Source of the DNA: Bullera alba
Lineage: Eukaryota; Basidiomycota; Tremellomycetes; Tremellales; Bulleraceae
Assembly (NCBI GenBank): GCA_001600095.1
Contig: BCIX01000001.1
Coordinates: forward strand, 372,001-436,000
Direction: 5' to 3'
Length of the DNA stretch: 64,000 nt
Shown here: in pieces, positions 46,726-59,400 of the stretch
How the letters are laid out: every line of letters starts with the position of its first letter
Numbering within the stretch: position 1 is the first letter of the stretch
The notes under the pieces: generated by a model
Databases searched by the model: none
What the model was told of the DNA's origin: nothing
What the model saw: the letters and a program-made list of their open reading frames with translations, nothing else
Program-made: the position numbers and the translations under genes

Positions 46726-49700
46726 ATGTCGGATCACCTGCTCGGGGAGGATCAGGCAACCTCGGCAACACCCCTCGACTTGCTCATAAACGCAATCTCA
46801 AACTCAGACGGCGACTACGCCTTCGCACAAACACCGCATCCGGACAATCACAACACACTCTCCGGTCAAAACATCGATATTGATGGTATCCTTGGAGATA
46901 ATGCACACGGGGATAGATCCTCGAGGCCTGGTGGTAGCAGATACATCCGAAGAGATGACGACGACAATGCCGGAGTCAGGTCCAGCATAGTCCAAGCGAT
47001 ACTCGGTCAGCAAGCTCGCTCAGAACAACCTGGTGTTGTTGATCAAGGCCAAAATGCCACCGAGAGCTCTATCTCCACAATCTCGGTTTGGCATCCACGA
47101 ACAGGCATGAAAAGCTACAAGTCAGAGAGAAGGTGAGTAAAATCGTATCGCTGGATCAAATTCTGACTTTCACTACCAGAATGCTCAACCCACCGCCGAC
47201 TCTCCGCGTGACTGGCCCGCTCTTCCCGCTACTTACAGCGATCACCCTTGCTACCACTGCCGACACAGCGGATAGCACATTCGAACTGTCGTCTCAGCTG
47301 CATCGTATATCCCTCACGCCGGAAACTAGCGATCCGCTTCCCCTGGCAAACTTGAAAGGCCGAGCGTTAAAGAAACAACAAACCCGCGAACAAGAGCGAC
47401 GGATGCTGGAAGCAGCCGCCAAAACAGGATTCGGAGCAGCACTACCATGGGAGAGGAGAAAGCAATTGGGCCGGGATAGAGATGTCTTGACGGATGGCCT
47501 CACATTCCCGGGACTCTGGGTCAATGATCAAGTGGAGAAAGGCAAGACGTTCCAGCTTGAACTCAGGATTGGACAACCAGGCGTAGAGGTGGCAGCGCCA
47601 GTGCTAAAGAAGCGCTTTGAGCGAAAGTCTTCCGGCAAGACAGCTACGACATCGACCGAGGAGCCGGACCCCCAAAAGGCATTAGCAGACGCACTCACTG
47701 CCGCCGATCTAGATCAGGTCGAGAAGCCAGAAGCTTCCAATCAGGACGCTCCGCGCGATGGCTCTGCGCATCCAGCCCAGCCTGGAGACGAGCCCGAGAC
47801 CACTTCGGCCGTTCAATCCTGGGCGACAATGGTATCTGCGCCTCTGGCACTCGTGTCCAAAGCATCGGCAAGAACGGCCAAAGCGAAATCCATGGCATCG
47901 TGTCTCTCCATCCACGATACCGTTGCATTGTATACTCGCTTGAACGGTCAAACCGTTAGGACCAAATACATGAAAGCCAAAGATGGAGACAACCCTCAGC
48001 TCACCTCTCGCGCGGGCGCCTGGTCACCGTTCCGTCTCGAAGTGCTCGAACGAGCTCCCCCACCGGTTCTCAGCGCCTTATCCAACTCCAGAGGTAGATA
48101 TCGACCGGTCCGAAACGACCCGACGACGGACACCCTGACATACGGATCGATCATCGAGCTCGTCGACGTTGATAACGGTGTGAGATCGGAGCCACTCCGC
48201 GTAGTCAAAGTGGACAAGAACGAGGTCCGCGTTCATCTCGACTATGGCCATCCTATCAGCGAATTGCAGAGGGTGGGCTTTGTCAAAGTCGATGTGGAAG
48301 ACGACATCGCCTCGGCTGCCTCTCGACTCTACCTCAGCGCGCCGGGGGCAAGATCCGGTGGCGGCGAGTTGATAGGACCGGACGATCTCTCGAGGCTTAC
48401 CGGTCGCGTGAAGAGGCAAAAGATCGCCAAGCCGAAGGACACCGTGGAGTCGAATGTGCTTGAAGATGAAGATGTGGAGAGACTGGTTGATCCATCATCT
48501 GAGCGAGAGGGATCAGCATTGTTAGCTCCGAAGGACCAAGGTGCCTCTCTTGATGATCACCTCGACCCGGCACTGCGACAAGAAGAATCGCAAAACGCCG
48601 ATAAAGTTGTAACCGAGGAACCCGATCTACCCAAGCACACCGGGCCATCCACCTCTGAGCCACCACGTGGAGGATCCGAGCTACGCAGCGCCACTCCCGA
48701 ACCCAAAGTCAACCCGAGAAAGAGGAAGACGCAGCGTAACGCCCTGGCCAAGGCTACCCTACAGCAGGAAGAGGACGGATCGGGATCCGCTCTTGCCTGG
48801 ACCAGAGTGTCTGGGAAAGAACGGGAGATCAAGGTCACGGAAGGAATAGAGACGAAAATGGTCACGGCGATGGTTGATACAGTGGACGACTGGATGTGCT
48901 GGACTATCACTGGCGTCTGTGCGTATCCCCTCTTGCCGCTCGTCTGCATGTCTAGCGCTGATAATCAATAGCCTCATTCACTTATAGCTTCTTCAGTCTG
49001 AACAACGCGGGTCCATTGAGCGATACCAGTCACAGTCTTGGCTCGGTGCCACAACTCCTAGCCCCGCCTGTGCTCTACCCTGAGTCCGATACGCTTGATA
49101 TCATTGTCGCTGATATGCCGACCGACTCTCCGCTCGATGTGTACGTTGGACCTGTGGGACCATTACCCTACACGCTGTGGAAATCAGCGGCACCTCCTTA
49201 TCTCTCTTGCAAGCCGACACTCACGCGAGAGATCGTCCCTGCCATTCTCCTCGGCGGCGATGACGTTCCTATCAACGGAAGACAAATCCTCAGCTCTTGG
49301 CCCCATGACACTCGACACGTCATCATGGTCGTCGAACTACCCCGAGTCGACGAGATCGTGAGAGCTATGCAGGATATCAAAGCGCAGAGAACGGGATCGG
49401 CAACGGGTGGTGAGCGACAAAGCTCTTCTCAACCGCCACAGGTCGACGCAGCGCCTCGTCAAGCCGACAGTGTGGAGCAATGGGTCACTGGAGATACGCA
49501 AGACCCGCAGGGTGAACAGCCCCAACCCAGCGAAGAGTTGACGATACAAGAGGCTTTGCGAAACGCAGGTGACGCTCTCGATATCGACCTCAACCGCCAT
49601 GACTCTGTTCTCGACCCTTTCGCGCCGGATGAGGCGGATCTGATACATCCGCTCTTGAGAGAGTCAGGTGCTACGGGGACCGAACCGACGAGTGCAACTC

Positions 49701-49968
49701 CTGCTCAGAAGGACGACAAGGAGGATGATGCCTCTGTCAAGGTCTTCCCGCCAAAGCAAGAAACCCGGCGAACTGACAACATGACGCTCCCGATCGTCTT
49801 TGTCAGAAAAGCCGATGGCGTGGGCTTCGGTGTCGGCACCAGTTTCGCAGCGAAGGAACTTCCACACAGGGAATACCCGCAGAGCGAGTGGAGTGAGTCA
49901 TACAGCTGACACTTGCCTCTGATCAGGTAGCTGACTATCCCTCAGATCTTGAATTGGTCCCTTCATAA
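46726..49968 (+). CDS. CSL (CBF1/Su(H)/LAG-1) family transcription factor
   Basis: A nuclear DNA-binding protein of the CSL family, known in fungi from fission yeast Cbf11/Cbf12 and basidiomycetes although Notch is absent. Exons are 46726-47132, about 47180-48918, 48972-49892 and 49946-49968. The first junction gives MKSYKSERRMLNPPPTLRV, aligning with the family's QKSYGNEKRFFCPPP DNA-contact block. The beta-trefoil domain has CLSIHDTVALYTRLNGQTVR and TKYMKAKDGDN, the counterpart of the RLRSQTVSTRYL loop. Further on are GSIIELVDVDNGVRSEPLRV, PISELQRVGFVKVD and ASRLYLSAPGAR. A long acidic insert precedes DDWMCWTITGVSSFTYSFFS, which matches the end of the domain. A TIG-like part follows (LDIIVADMPTDSPLDVYVG). 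The intron at 48919-48971 was chosen because only it restores this motif. Confidence 0.85.
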
Positions 49969-50079
49969 GCCAGTATGGCAACTTGTAACAAATATAATTG
50001 GGTCGTCTTCCGTAGCTGTAGATTCGGGTCATGCATGTGTTGTGATATGGAACAGAGACTATGGCCAATTGCCATCCGA

Positions 50080-53000
50080 CTACCACTTCATATTCAGCCT
50101 CGATCCTCTTGCTGCGTCAAGGGCGTCGGTTTCCTGGACGAGGTATCGCTCATACGCCTCGCCTCCTCGTCTCGGCCTGCCCGTCTTGCGATTGATCCTG
50201 CTCTCGCCTCTGGCCACAGTGGCCTCTTCTTCTGCTTCCAGCACATCATTCGTTTCCACTATTGATTGCAGTATTGGCATTGTCTCTAGGAAGAGTGATG
50301 ACGACGGGAGGAGCGGTGCCGACAATGGGATCAACGGGTCCAGTAGCGGCAATAGCGAGCGGACATATCGAGTCCTGATTCAGACTTAGCGATCATCTCG
50401 GTGGATGGAACCAGGACTCACCTCGCCACGTTCAGGTCCCCGATAACATGAGCTCCGGCTCCTCCAGAGCTTGCGAGCTTTTCTATCTCGGTAGCCATGT
50501 CCGCCGCCATGTCATACAGTGGGAGCGTGGGGCGTATCTCGTGAATATCAGGCTTGACCAGCATCCGAACTCCGATCTCATCATCGTCTTGCGCTTCATA
50601 TCGATCAACCTCGAGCATCTACGTCGGGATCAGCGGAAACCCTAGAATCTTGATACTGTCACTTACCTCCATAATGGCCCAGTCTCTCGGGGAAACACAG
50701 GCATCGCTAAAAGAGACATTATCGAGCATTTGGTACGCCCTATCGAGATCTTGGGGGAACGCTGATGGCGTCCGAATGACTGGAGGATGATTCCTGTCGA
50801 CCTGCATCTGCGTGATCGCCTGCCTTAGGTCGAAAGTCGGCAGTGGCTCATTGCCATTAGGTGCAAGCAGGCAGTCCAAAGTGATCTTCGAGTCCACTCC
50901 GACGCTAGTTGTCGGTGTCCAGCTATGGATGCGCTCCTTGCGTGCAATCTCCTCCAGATACGGTATCGCGAGATGAGTTGGTGCTGGATGGAAGCGCAAC
51001 ATGGTCTGAAGGGGTAGCTGCGCAATGGGAATCCTGGTTGTGTCTACACCCATGTCAGTGGGTGACTTGTAGGGTCCAGCACGGAACTCACCATTGCAAG
51101 TCAAGACGACTGGTCGCCTGGACTCTGCGATCAAGTTGACCAAAGTCGGCCAGAAAGTATTCTCCTCGTCGAACAAGATATCCGCCTCGTCCACCAGAAT
51201 CAGGGATTGCCGCATCGGTCCAGATGTATCATGAGTCGCTTTTATATCGAGCTCTTTGACCACCGGCTTTGGATCGTCGTCAATCTCAATAGGCTCACTG
51301 GCCGAGCCTTGCGAGGCAAGAGGTGAATTCCTCGCTTTCGCCTTTGCGCCATTGGCATTGACGTTTCCAAAGAACGATTTCATAGCGTCCGACTTCCTCG
51401 AGGGCTCCGCTTTGGCAGATTGGACCACCAAGTGATTCCTCCCGACATCTCCGACCCAACTCATCAGATTCCCACCCGTACGCTTGCCCATCCCGGGGTA
51501 CACTTCGAAGACCTCCCAGTCGAGCTCGGCGGCAGCGGCATATACGGCAGCCGTCTTGCCCGAACCATGAGGACCGCTCAGCAAGATGGTGTTGGTGAGC
51601 GCCGGGCTTTCGAGCTGGGGATAGGAATCTGGTCGAACGCCAAGTGGCAGGTCTGGGTCGATAAAGTCCGCATACTCATCCTCCTCTTCTTCTTCGTCGA
51701 CTGGGTCTCCAAAGATACCGGCGTCATCGACGATCCAGTCGTCGAATAGTTGGTTCTTCACCCGTCTGGCTTTCCGTATCACTTTGCGACCATTCTCTCC
51801 TCCGACCGCCAGGGTCTGTAGCCAGTCGCGCAGATAAGTCGCCTCTGTCTCGTTGCCCAGCACTTCGACGGCGCGTTTCGGTCGATACTTTTCACACCAG
51901 GTTTCCCGATTGAGCGCCGATCCTCTGCCCTTGAGGCGGAGAGCGGGGTGGCTCTGTATGAAAGGTATCTGCGATGGCGTCGAGGTCCTAGGGGAATCGA
52001 CTTTGACAGGGTTCGCAGTTGACTGAATATCAAGAAGCGGCTCCAGACCGCGATTGTCCGGCTCAGTCCAACATTTGATCTTTGCCCGTCGTGGGATTGC
52101 CATTCTCGACGGTCCAGGTTGATCCAAGTCGAAATCCCCTCTGGCTGGCCATGGGGCCAACCACTCCTCGCCTTTCTTGACACCTCGGCCCCATCCGTTC
52201 TTCAGCTTCCCTGGCTCATCTTGCTTCCCAGGCTCATCTTGCTTCCCAGTATTCGCGCTGAAGAAAGAATGCGGCTTCTTTGGCGAAGTCGGTGCGTTTA
52301 TCGATCTAGACGCTGGTTCCAATGGAGTCACTGGTGCTCGTCCTCCAGCAGTCATACCTCCGTCATTCTGCTTGTTGTCGCGACGGGCGAAGAGCGGATG
52401 TACGGCTTTTCGATCGGCCGCGAAGACCAACTTTCTCGGTCGCGCTTTGTGCTCTTCCTCCACGTCAATTGCATCCTCTTGCGACGCTCCAGTAGACACT
52501 TTCGAAGTCGTGCGGGAGAGGAGAGGCGGTTTGGCGAGTTTGTGTCCTGTGATTCGTATCTCCGAGTCGTCAAGGTCTGGGATATCATTCGTCGACAGGT
52601 CGATCACGATCGACGACTTTGCAGAGTTGGATGGACCTGCCAGGGAGTTGTGGGCTTTGGTAGGCGAGTTAAGTAGGGTATTGTGAGATGTGACACTTTC
52701 GCCAATTGACAAGGCGGGTGACGAGTCTATTCTCCCCCGAAGCACTACGCACAGTCAGTACAAGCCTTGCTACCCACGTCTGTGACTCACCCTTCTTCCC
52801 ACGCTTCTCCTTACTTGCTCCCTTCCCATCGGCCTGCTTGGCTCGTTTGCTCATCTCCTCCAACTCCGCTTCTTCTCCTCCGGCAAGTCCAGCCCGGCTC
52901 TTGCCCTTTTTCCGAGGCGCTGCTTTCTGTGACTCGGCCGTCTTTGAGCTGGAGCCGGAGGCAGTGGTCTGAGACGCCAAAGAACCACCCTGTCCCAGGA

Positions 53001-53190
53001 GGGTCTGCTGTACCGATCCATCATCCGCTTTCTTCCTCTTGCGAGGTTGAGCCTTCGTTGCAGCTGGGGGTTTTGACGAGCCGGCATTACCTCCCCAAAA
53101 CGCGTAAATCGGCTTCGGACCAGTCTGCTGCTGGACCTGCTGTGCTACCTCGGCCTCTGCGCCACCTTCCTGTGTGACGCTCGACGACAT
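50080..53190 (-). CDS. ELG1: ELG1/ATAD5-type RFC-like clamp unloader
   Basis: The large subunit of the Elg1 RFC-like complex, which unloads PCNA from DNA during replication. About 980 residues. The N-terminus is Lys/Ser-rich and disordered, with IYAFWGG near residue 30 and VQQTLLG near residue 60. An imperfectly repeated KQDEPG pair occurs near 52210-52250. The core starts LNRETWCEKYRPKRAVEVLG and LRDWLQTLAVGG. Walker A is LLSGPHGSGKTAAVYAA, and the sensor side has VFEVYPGMGKRTGGNLM. Walker B is SLILVDEADILFDEENTFW, followed by PVVLTCN. The C-terminal domain has PLQTMLRFHPAPTHLAIPYL, VSPRDWAIME, and RYVRSLLPLLDPLIPLS with GEAYERYLVQETDAL. All are in ATAD5/Elg1 order. An MCB-like element lies about 100 bp upstream. 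Confidence 0.92.
52208..52246. repeat. 18-bp tandem duplication in ELG1
   Basis: Two adjacent near-identical copies of an 18-bp unit (GGCTCATCTTGCTTCCCA) lie within the N-terminal coding part, giving the KQDEPG hexapeptide twice. The frame is kept. Confidence 0.75.
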
Positions 53191-53489
53191 GCCCAGAAGA
53201 TGTGAGTTGGGTTGGGTGAATGGACAAGTCAATGGGCAAAAGTCAAAACGCTCAAAAGAAGACGCGACGGTCGAATTTCAATGTTCGCGACGCGCCTCCC
53301 CTTTGTTCACCATCGACCGCCTCAACTCTGGTTAGTCTTACGTCTGATCCATGTCCACAATTGCTTGTGCACTCTTGCATCGATGTACACGTGCGTAGCC
53401 TGCCTAATTTATGATACAAACATGAGAACCCTAGACGAAGTCCTAAACGGACGCTTTGACGATCTAATTTTCGTTTTTCGATCGAGACA
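53191..53489. promoter_or_regulatory. ELG1 promoter with MCB-like element
   Basis: 299 bp between ELG1 (start) and PRP8 (end), both on the minus strand. CGCGACGCGCC at 53286-53296 is, read on the other strand, GGCGCGTCGCG, matching 10 of 11 bases of the MutY element. A second related site (GACGCGACGG) lies at 53261-53270. Both are within about 110 bp of the ELG1 ATG. GTCGAATTT lies beside them, as it does beside the second MutY copy. Confidence 0.55.
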
Positions 53490-56400
53490 CTACTCTAAAC
53501 TGTTTTCGACGTCCGCAGCGTCGTCTCCCTCCATCGCGGCAAAGTTGAGGAAAGCATTCTACACCGCAGGTCAGCTCTGGTCCACATCTCTACATCTACA
53601 CTGATGTACTCACCGGTCGATGACAGGCAGCCCAGAAAGACTCTGGCTTGTCCAGAGTCATATTGTACGCGACCTTTTCGGACCAACTCTGGGTTAGGCC
53701 GATACCATAGTTCCAAACACCACCCTCTGGCACCAAGGTCATACCGAGGATCCTGTCCGACAGCAGCAATTGCACCCTGTTGGCCATTGAGGGGTTGAAG
53801 CCAGGGTGAGCGCCCGTGACGTCGGTGTTCTTCCTTCCCCACTCGAATCCGCCAACGGTCAACTCCCAAGCGTTCAGGGATACTGAACCTGGGGTAAAGG
53901 CCGAGGTGATGCAGATCGAGTTTGGTCCCCACTCTGGGTGCGAGGCCATGATCTTGGCCTGCGTCGTGACGTCGGACGGGGCGAGATGGTTCAGCTCCTG
54001 AGATTGCGTCTTGATCCAACCCAGTGGCTCGAGATCCTTGAGCAGGAAGTCGTGCTTGGGCAGCGTGTTTGGCAAGTCGATGCCGTTGTTCGATCCACGC
54101 TGAGGAATCCACGCGACCGCCTTGACCTCCTTGACCTGCTTGTTGTCCGCCGGCGACGATCCGTACAGGTAGGCAACGACCTGAGTTCGAAGGTCTCCAC
54201 TGACAATGAAGGTCCGGAGGATGTTCTTGGGCATGACATAGGTGAAAGATCCTGGGTCGTCCTTGACATCGTCGTTTCCGACAAAGATGTGGTTGACTCG
54301 CAGTGGCAAGTTGGTGGCAGAGATCGCTCGAACCCTCCAGTCAGACTTGCTTGCGAAAGTTTGCTGCTCGTACTGGGTCGTCGTCACAGTCTGGATCACA
54401 TCACCGTGGATGTTCGTCGTCTTTGTCTGCAGAGCAGTGACCTGCTCCTGAGCCCCCGCCGACTTCTCAATCTCCGCCATCTGCTGTCGCTGTGCCGATG
54501 GAGCCGAGATTTCCATACCAAGGATGATATCTCTGATCTCACTGGCGGTCAGCGAGGCGACGTTGACCGAGTTTCGCTTGCCGAAGTCGGCAAGAATCAG
54601 GTCCTTCAAGGCGACTTCGACCGCCATCCACTGCGAATCCTCGAGTGTTGGCCAGATGTGGTAAGACTCGGTGATCGTGTTCCTGTCCGGTCGCAGGATG
54701 ACCTTTGCCTTTTCGTTGTTGACGTGCAAGGCTCGGAGCAGCAGAATCAGACGAGAGAAGGCCGTGTAACTCGAAATGCTCTTGAGCCAGTCGTCGTACA
54801 GACTGAACAAGACCATCTGGGGCTGAGTCGCTCGCAGGATGAGATCACCAAACTTCTCCAGCTTGAGTGCTGCTTGGAAGGGCAATTGCAGTTCGGAACC
54901 CTTGATGACGATGTTGGGGAAATCGAGCAGATGCACCTCGAGCGGGTCCAACATTCCTTTTCGAGTCACGATGACCTGTTTCGGCTGCTCTTCCACGGGG
55001 AGCGATCGGACCAAAGCCGCGACTTCTTCTGCGGTCTTCCACTTGGCCAATTGACCGAGACGTTTCTGACCGGCCCAGACTGAAGTGTGGATGATCTTCA
55101 GGAAGAGTTGACCGGATCGAGGGTTGAAGATGAAGATAGCTGGGACAGGGTCAGTGATCATTCTCCCACCGCACTTGTTACTCACCTCCGTTGATCGGCT
55201 TGGTCGTCAAGTTTCCCTCGAACGTCTTGTGGATCGTGACTCGGTACACGTTGGTGTCGTCGACAAACCAGATGATCTGGTTCGAGAACAGCTCCGAGTA
55301 GTTGCTCGAGTTGAGGTACGGCTCGGTCGGCTCGGACGAGTAGAGCTGGAGACCTTTCCTGATTCGCTCACGCAAGACGTAGAGGGCAGGGTTGGCCTTC
55401 ATGATCTTGCCCATGGCCTGCTGCATCAACGGCTTCATTCCTGGGAACCAACATCCGTAACCAGAGTACAGGTTGTAGGCGAGGTCGATGGCGATCAAAA
55501 CACCGGTGGGCGAGGGGTAGATCGACTGCGAGTCGGACGAGTAGTCGAGGTATTTCGCTCGAGCATATCGTTCAATGTCGTGCGAGTCAAAGTCTCCCCA
55601 TCTGAGCTGAATGTCCAGCCAGTACTTGTTTGAAGTACCCTCCAAGACGTCCTTGTTGTCGGTGAGGAGCGATGGTCGCGAGATTTGCCATTTGTAACTC
55701 GAGAACAGCAGAATATCCGAGGCCGACGAGTTCATCTTGTAGGATTTTCGCGGATGAATCGTCTCCTTCTGCACCGTCTCGATCTGTAGCGCCTCGAGCT
55801 CTTGGTCGAACACCTGACACAGATCCATGACCACACTCTCGTGGATCTTCTGCCACAGATGCGCTCGGAAGATCTGGATCAAACTGATCTTGAGCGACGG
55901 AATCTTTCCGTGCATGAAGCAACCCGTCAAATCGAGTTGAACTTGGAAACCGACGTAGACGTTGGCTCGGTTGATCGTTGGCGACCACCACATGGTGAAT
56001 CGACGGTTGGGCACTTGACTCAGACCAGATCGCTGGGCGTTGGTCAACTTCTTGTACTTCATCGACTCTTCGAATCCACTCGATTCTAAATAGTCGTTAG
56101 CCTCAGACCACCGCGAAATGGGTCTGATACTCACTCTCCCAGAAGAGACCCTCCCATGTCGGGAAACCGGTACCCTTGAACAAGGTGTGCTCGAGGATAC
56201 CCTCAACTCCACCCAAGGCGGCGATAACATCGACACGGTAATTGTTCAGTTGCCACAATTTACCGTCATGCCTGTTGCTCGTCCACCAGAAGGGGTTGTG
56301 TCGCAGACGGTGGTACGCTTGGAACGCAGTTCTGACTCGCCATCCCTTGTCGTACGCAAGCGTGTGCCTGTCTTTCTGGAACAGCGTGTTGATTCGGGGA

Positions 56401-59400
56401 ATACCACGATCCCACGAGTCCTCCAGATCCTCCAGCGTCAATCTTCGGTTGGAAGCGGTAGCTTCCTTTCTCTTGAGCGCGTACTCGGACCAAACTCGAG
56501 CAGAGTCGAGGAACTCGGCCTCCCATGGCTGCAGGTATCGATACAAGTTGGGAATCAACTGATCCTCCTCGTGGGTCATACCGGCTCGGAAGTGGGTGAT
56601 ACCTCCGGCGTCGGTCTGCTTACTCCACCTTAAGTCGGACTGAGGGATGAGCACAAAGCCCATCGACAACATGCCGAGACCACCGAGCTCCTTGGGCGAG
56701 TAGAACACACACGGAGGGAATCTCGAGGGCATTTTAGAGTTGAGACCGATCTTGACACGAGTCTGGACCTTGTTCTCTGCCTTGACAAGCGAGTCGAGCA
56801 GCTCGTTCGTGTGGACCACTGCCTCTCGGTAGTAGGTCATCAGACCGATCAACGCCGTGTTCCACTTGTTGATGATCTTGGAGAACGTGGCGGAACCAGA
56901 GGACATGAGTACTTGTCTGATTCGGTTGTTGAAGTCCTTGATACCCTGGTCGGAGACTCGAAGGAAGGCCTGGGCCGTTCTCTCCTTCGTGCTCTCCTGG
57001 ACCAAATTCCACACACCGTCCTTGAGGGAGTAGGCCTCGCCGTTCTGGGTCCTGATTCGTGGCAGGATTCGAATCTCGAATCCGAGCATGGAGAACAGCA
57101 GTTGCGGGTTGTCCTTCGAGTAGACTGAAGCAAAGGTATCTTCCCACTCGATCGAGGTGAGGGACCGAGGCAGCGAGTTCTTGACGTTCCAGAACACTGC
57201 TCGACCCAAGTTGACATCGTGCTTGATCAGTCGCATCCTGCAGTCTCGAGGCCAACATCGCTTGTTGGAGTAGCCAATGACGTTCTCGTTGTTGGGATCC
57301 GGTTGAACACTGAGATACCTCTGGATCAGATCTCTTGACTCGTCGGCAGTGAATCGGAACAAGATGTGGATCCTGTCGATGTATCGCGTGTAGAATCGGA
57401 TGGGGTGTCGCGTCTCGGTCGCCTGGTCACGGAACTGCAGGAAGCCATTGGGCATCTGTGGTGGACCTGCCATCTCGGAAGCTCGCTGGAGACCGAGAAT
57501 AAGGAGATCGAGCACCAGACCGTAGTACTGGAACACAAAGGACGAGAATTGCAGACCTCGGATGAGACCATAGGCATTGACGTGGGACATGTCCTTGAAT
57601 GTCAACGCGGCGTTGTTCTTGGACGTAATGTAGTCTGCCAAGTTGTGGTCGAGGATGAGTCGAAGAAGTCGATTGAGTAGCGTCAAGTCGATCTTCTCGT
57701 AGACTCGGGAGAGGACCGTCTCCATGAGGACCACGGTCTCTCCCTCGGATGTCTCCCAGACGTCTGTCAAGTTGTTGATACCCTGACACCATTTGTAGAC
57801 GAGCAGAGGGGGCGGCTCCGTATCGGCGGGTTTGACCCATGCTGGGAACAGATGCCTCTTGTCCGCCTCGTACCACAGGAATTGATCAAGGTACGCGTCG
57901 GTGATCTTCTCCACCGGCTCGATGTCGTAGCAAGGGATGAGCTTGTCGTACGTGTCGAAGAACTCGATACCGGCTTCCTTGAACGCTCGCTGGGTGAGGA
58001 GCAGTCGCTTGATTCGGGACAAGCACTCGTGGGGGTTGTCGTAAGCCTGCTCGACCAAGGCGAGCTCTTCTCGCTGAGACTGGTTCAGTCGACCGTGAAC
58101 CGAGTAAGCCTCCTTTAACTTCTCCAGCGCCAACACCAATAGCTTCGTGTCGTGCTTGTACGAAAGCGGTGGGAAGGGAATTGGGGAGAACTTTCTCGAT
58201 TCGAGCCAGTGGACGGTAGAGGTGTAGATTGCGACAGCCTCTTCAGACGAGATGTAGGGTCCGTCTTTGAGGTAGCCGTTCTGCCTCTCCTGCTCGGCCT
58301 TGAGGTACAGTCGGGTAAGTCGACCCAGATTCTTCCTCGTCACGGCCTTGTCGACTGTTGCTCCTCGCTGGATACGTTGCCTAACTGATGTTAGCCGCCT
58401 ATTCCTACTACAACGCACTGTACTCACCTGTTGTAATGCGCAACCGACGACCAGTGGTCCGACTTGTTCTTGATATATCTGAGGATGATGTTCTCGATTG
58501 GCGCAGGCATTCCGGGCACTTTCCAGGGAATGTTGGCCTTCCAGCATCGCCACGCCTCAGAGAGATGCTGCAAAATCGTCTTGGCTAAAGATATTCGTTA
58601 GTTGGAGCGCGACACCGTGATCACAGCATTTACTTGCCCTAAAGACGACATCAGCGTGATCCTACAACTCGCGATACCTTAACTCACTTTGTTGCCCTTC
58701 AGACTCTCTGGCATCAAATCCAGGATATCGTGCATGACCGCAGCTCGGAGCTCCAAGTCGAAGTGCGACTCGACTCGCTGTTTGGTGACCGTTGATGCGG
58801 TTCCCTTCGAGTTTCGGCCCTCGAACTGTCGAGCGAGCAAGTTTCCGAGCCATCTCTCCAGCAGTGGCACGATACCTCGCATGAAGAATAGCCAGACTCT
58901 CCATCCGGGCGCCCAGAAGCCGACTCCGGGACCTTTACCGACTGGACCAGTGTTGAACCTCGAGTAGATGAGATGCTTCAAGTCTTTGCACATTCGGATT
59001 TGCTTCATGAGTTTGTACTGGGAAGTAGGCGTCAGCTGTGCTCTCAACCGCTGAGGCTGGACAAGGTAGCTCACCTTGTACCTGTACATTCCTGTCAATT
59101 GACCGACGTGCGCGAACATGTACTGCAGTCCATCGGCAAGCTGGAACGCGTCGACATTGCCCAATCGGAACTGAACGTGCGAGTCGACGATGAGCTTTGT
59201 AAGACGAAGGATTTCTCGACACAGGTGGAACGCGTTTCCGAATCGCGACTTCTTCCTCTCCTTCGTCGTGAGCGTCTTGATGGGCTTCAAGTTGAAGTTG
59301 TAATCGAGATGCAGGTAGTTCAAGTTCTTTCGGTGGATCAACAGGTTGAGCATGTTGTATCCCTGTCGACAGACTTGAAGACCGGCTTCCACCCAGTCCA

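Noticed and set aside
57060..57090. GGATTCGAATC-like sequence resembling a tRNA B box
   Set aside because: It lies inside a well-conserved PRP8 exon and has no A box or cloverleaf around it.
56110..58550. Possible intein in PRP8
   Set aside because: The exon encodes uninterrupted conserved PRP8 sequence; no Hint or endonuclease block is present.
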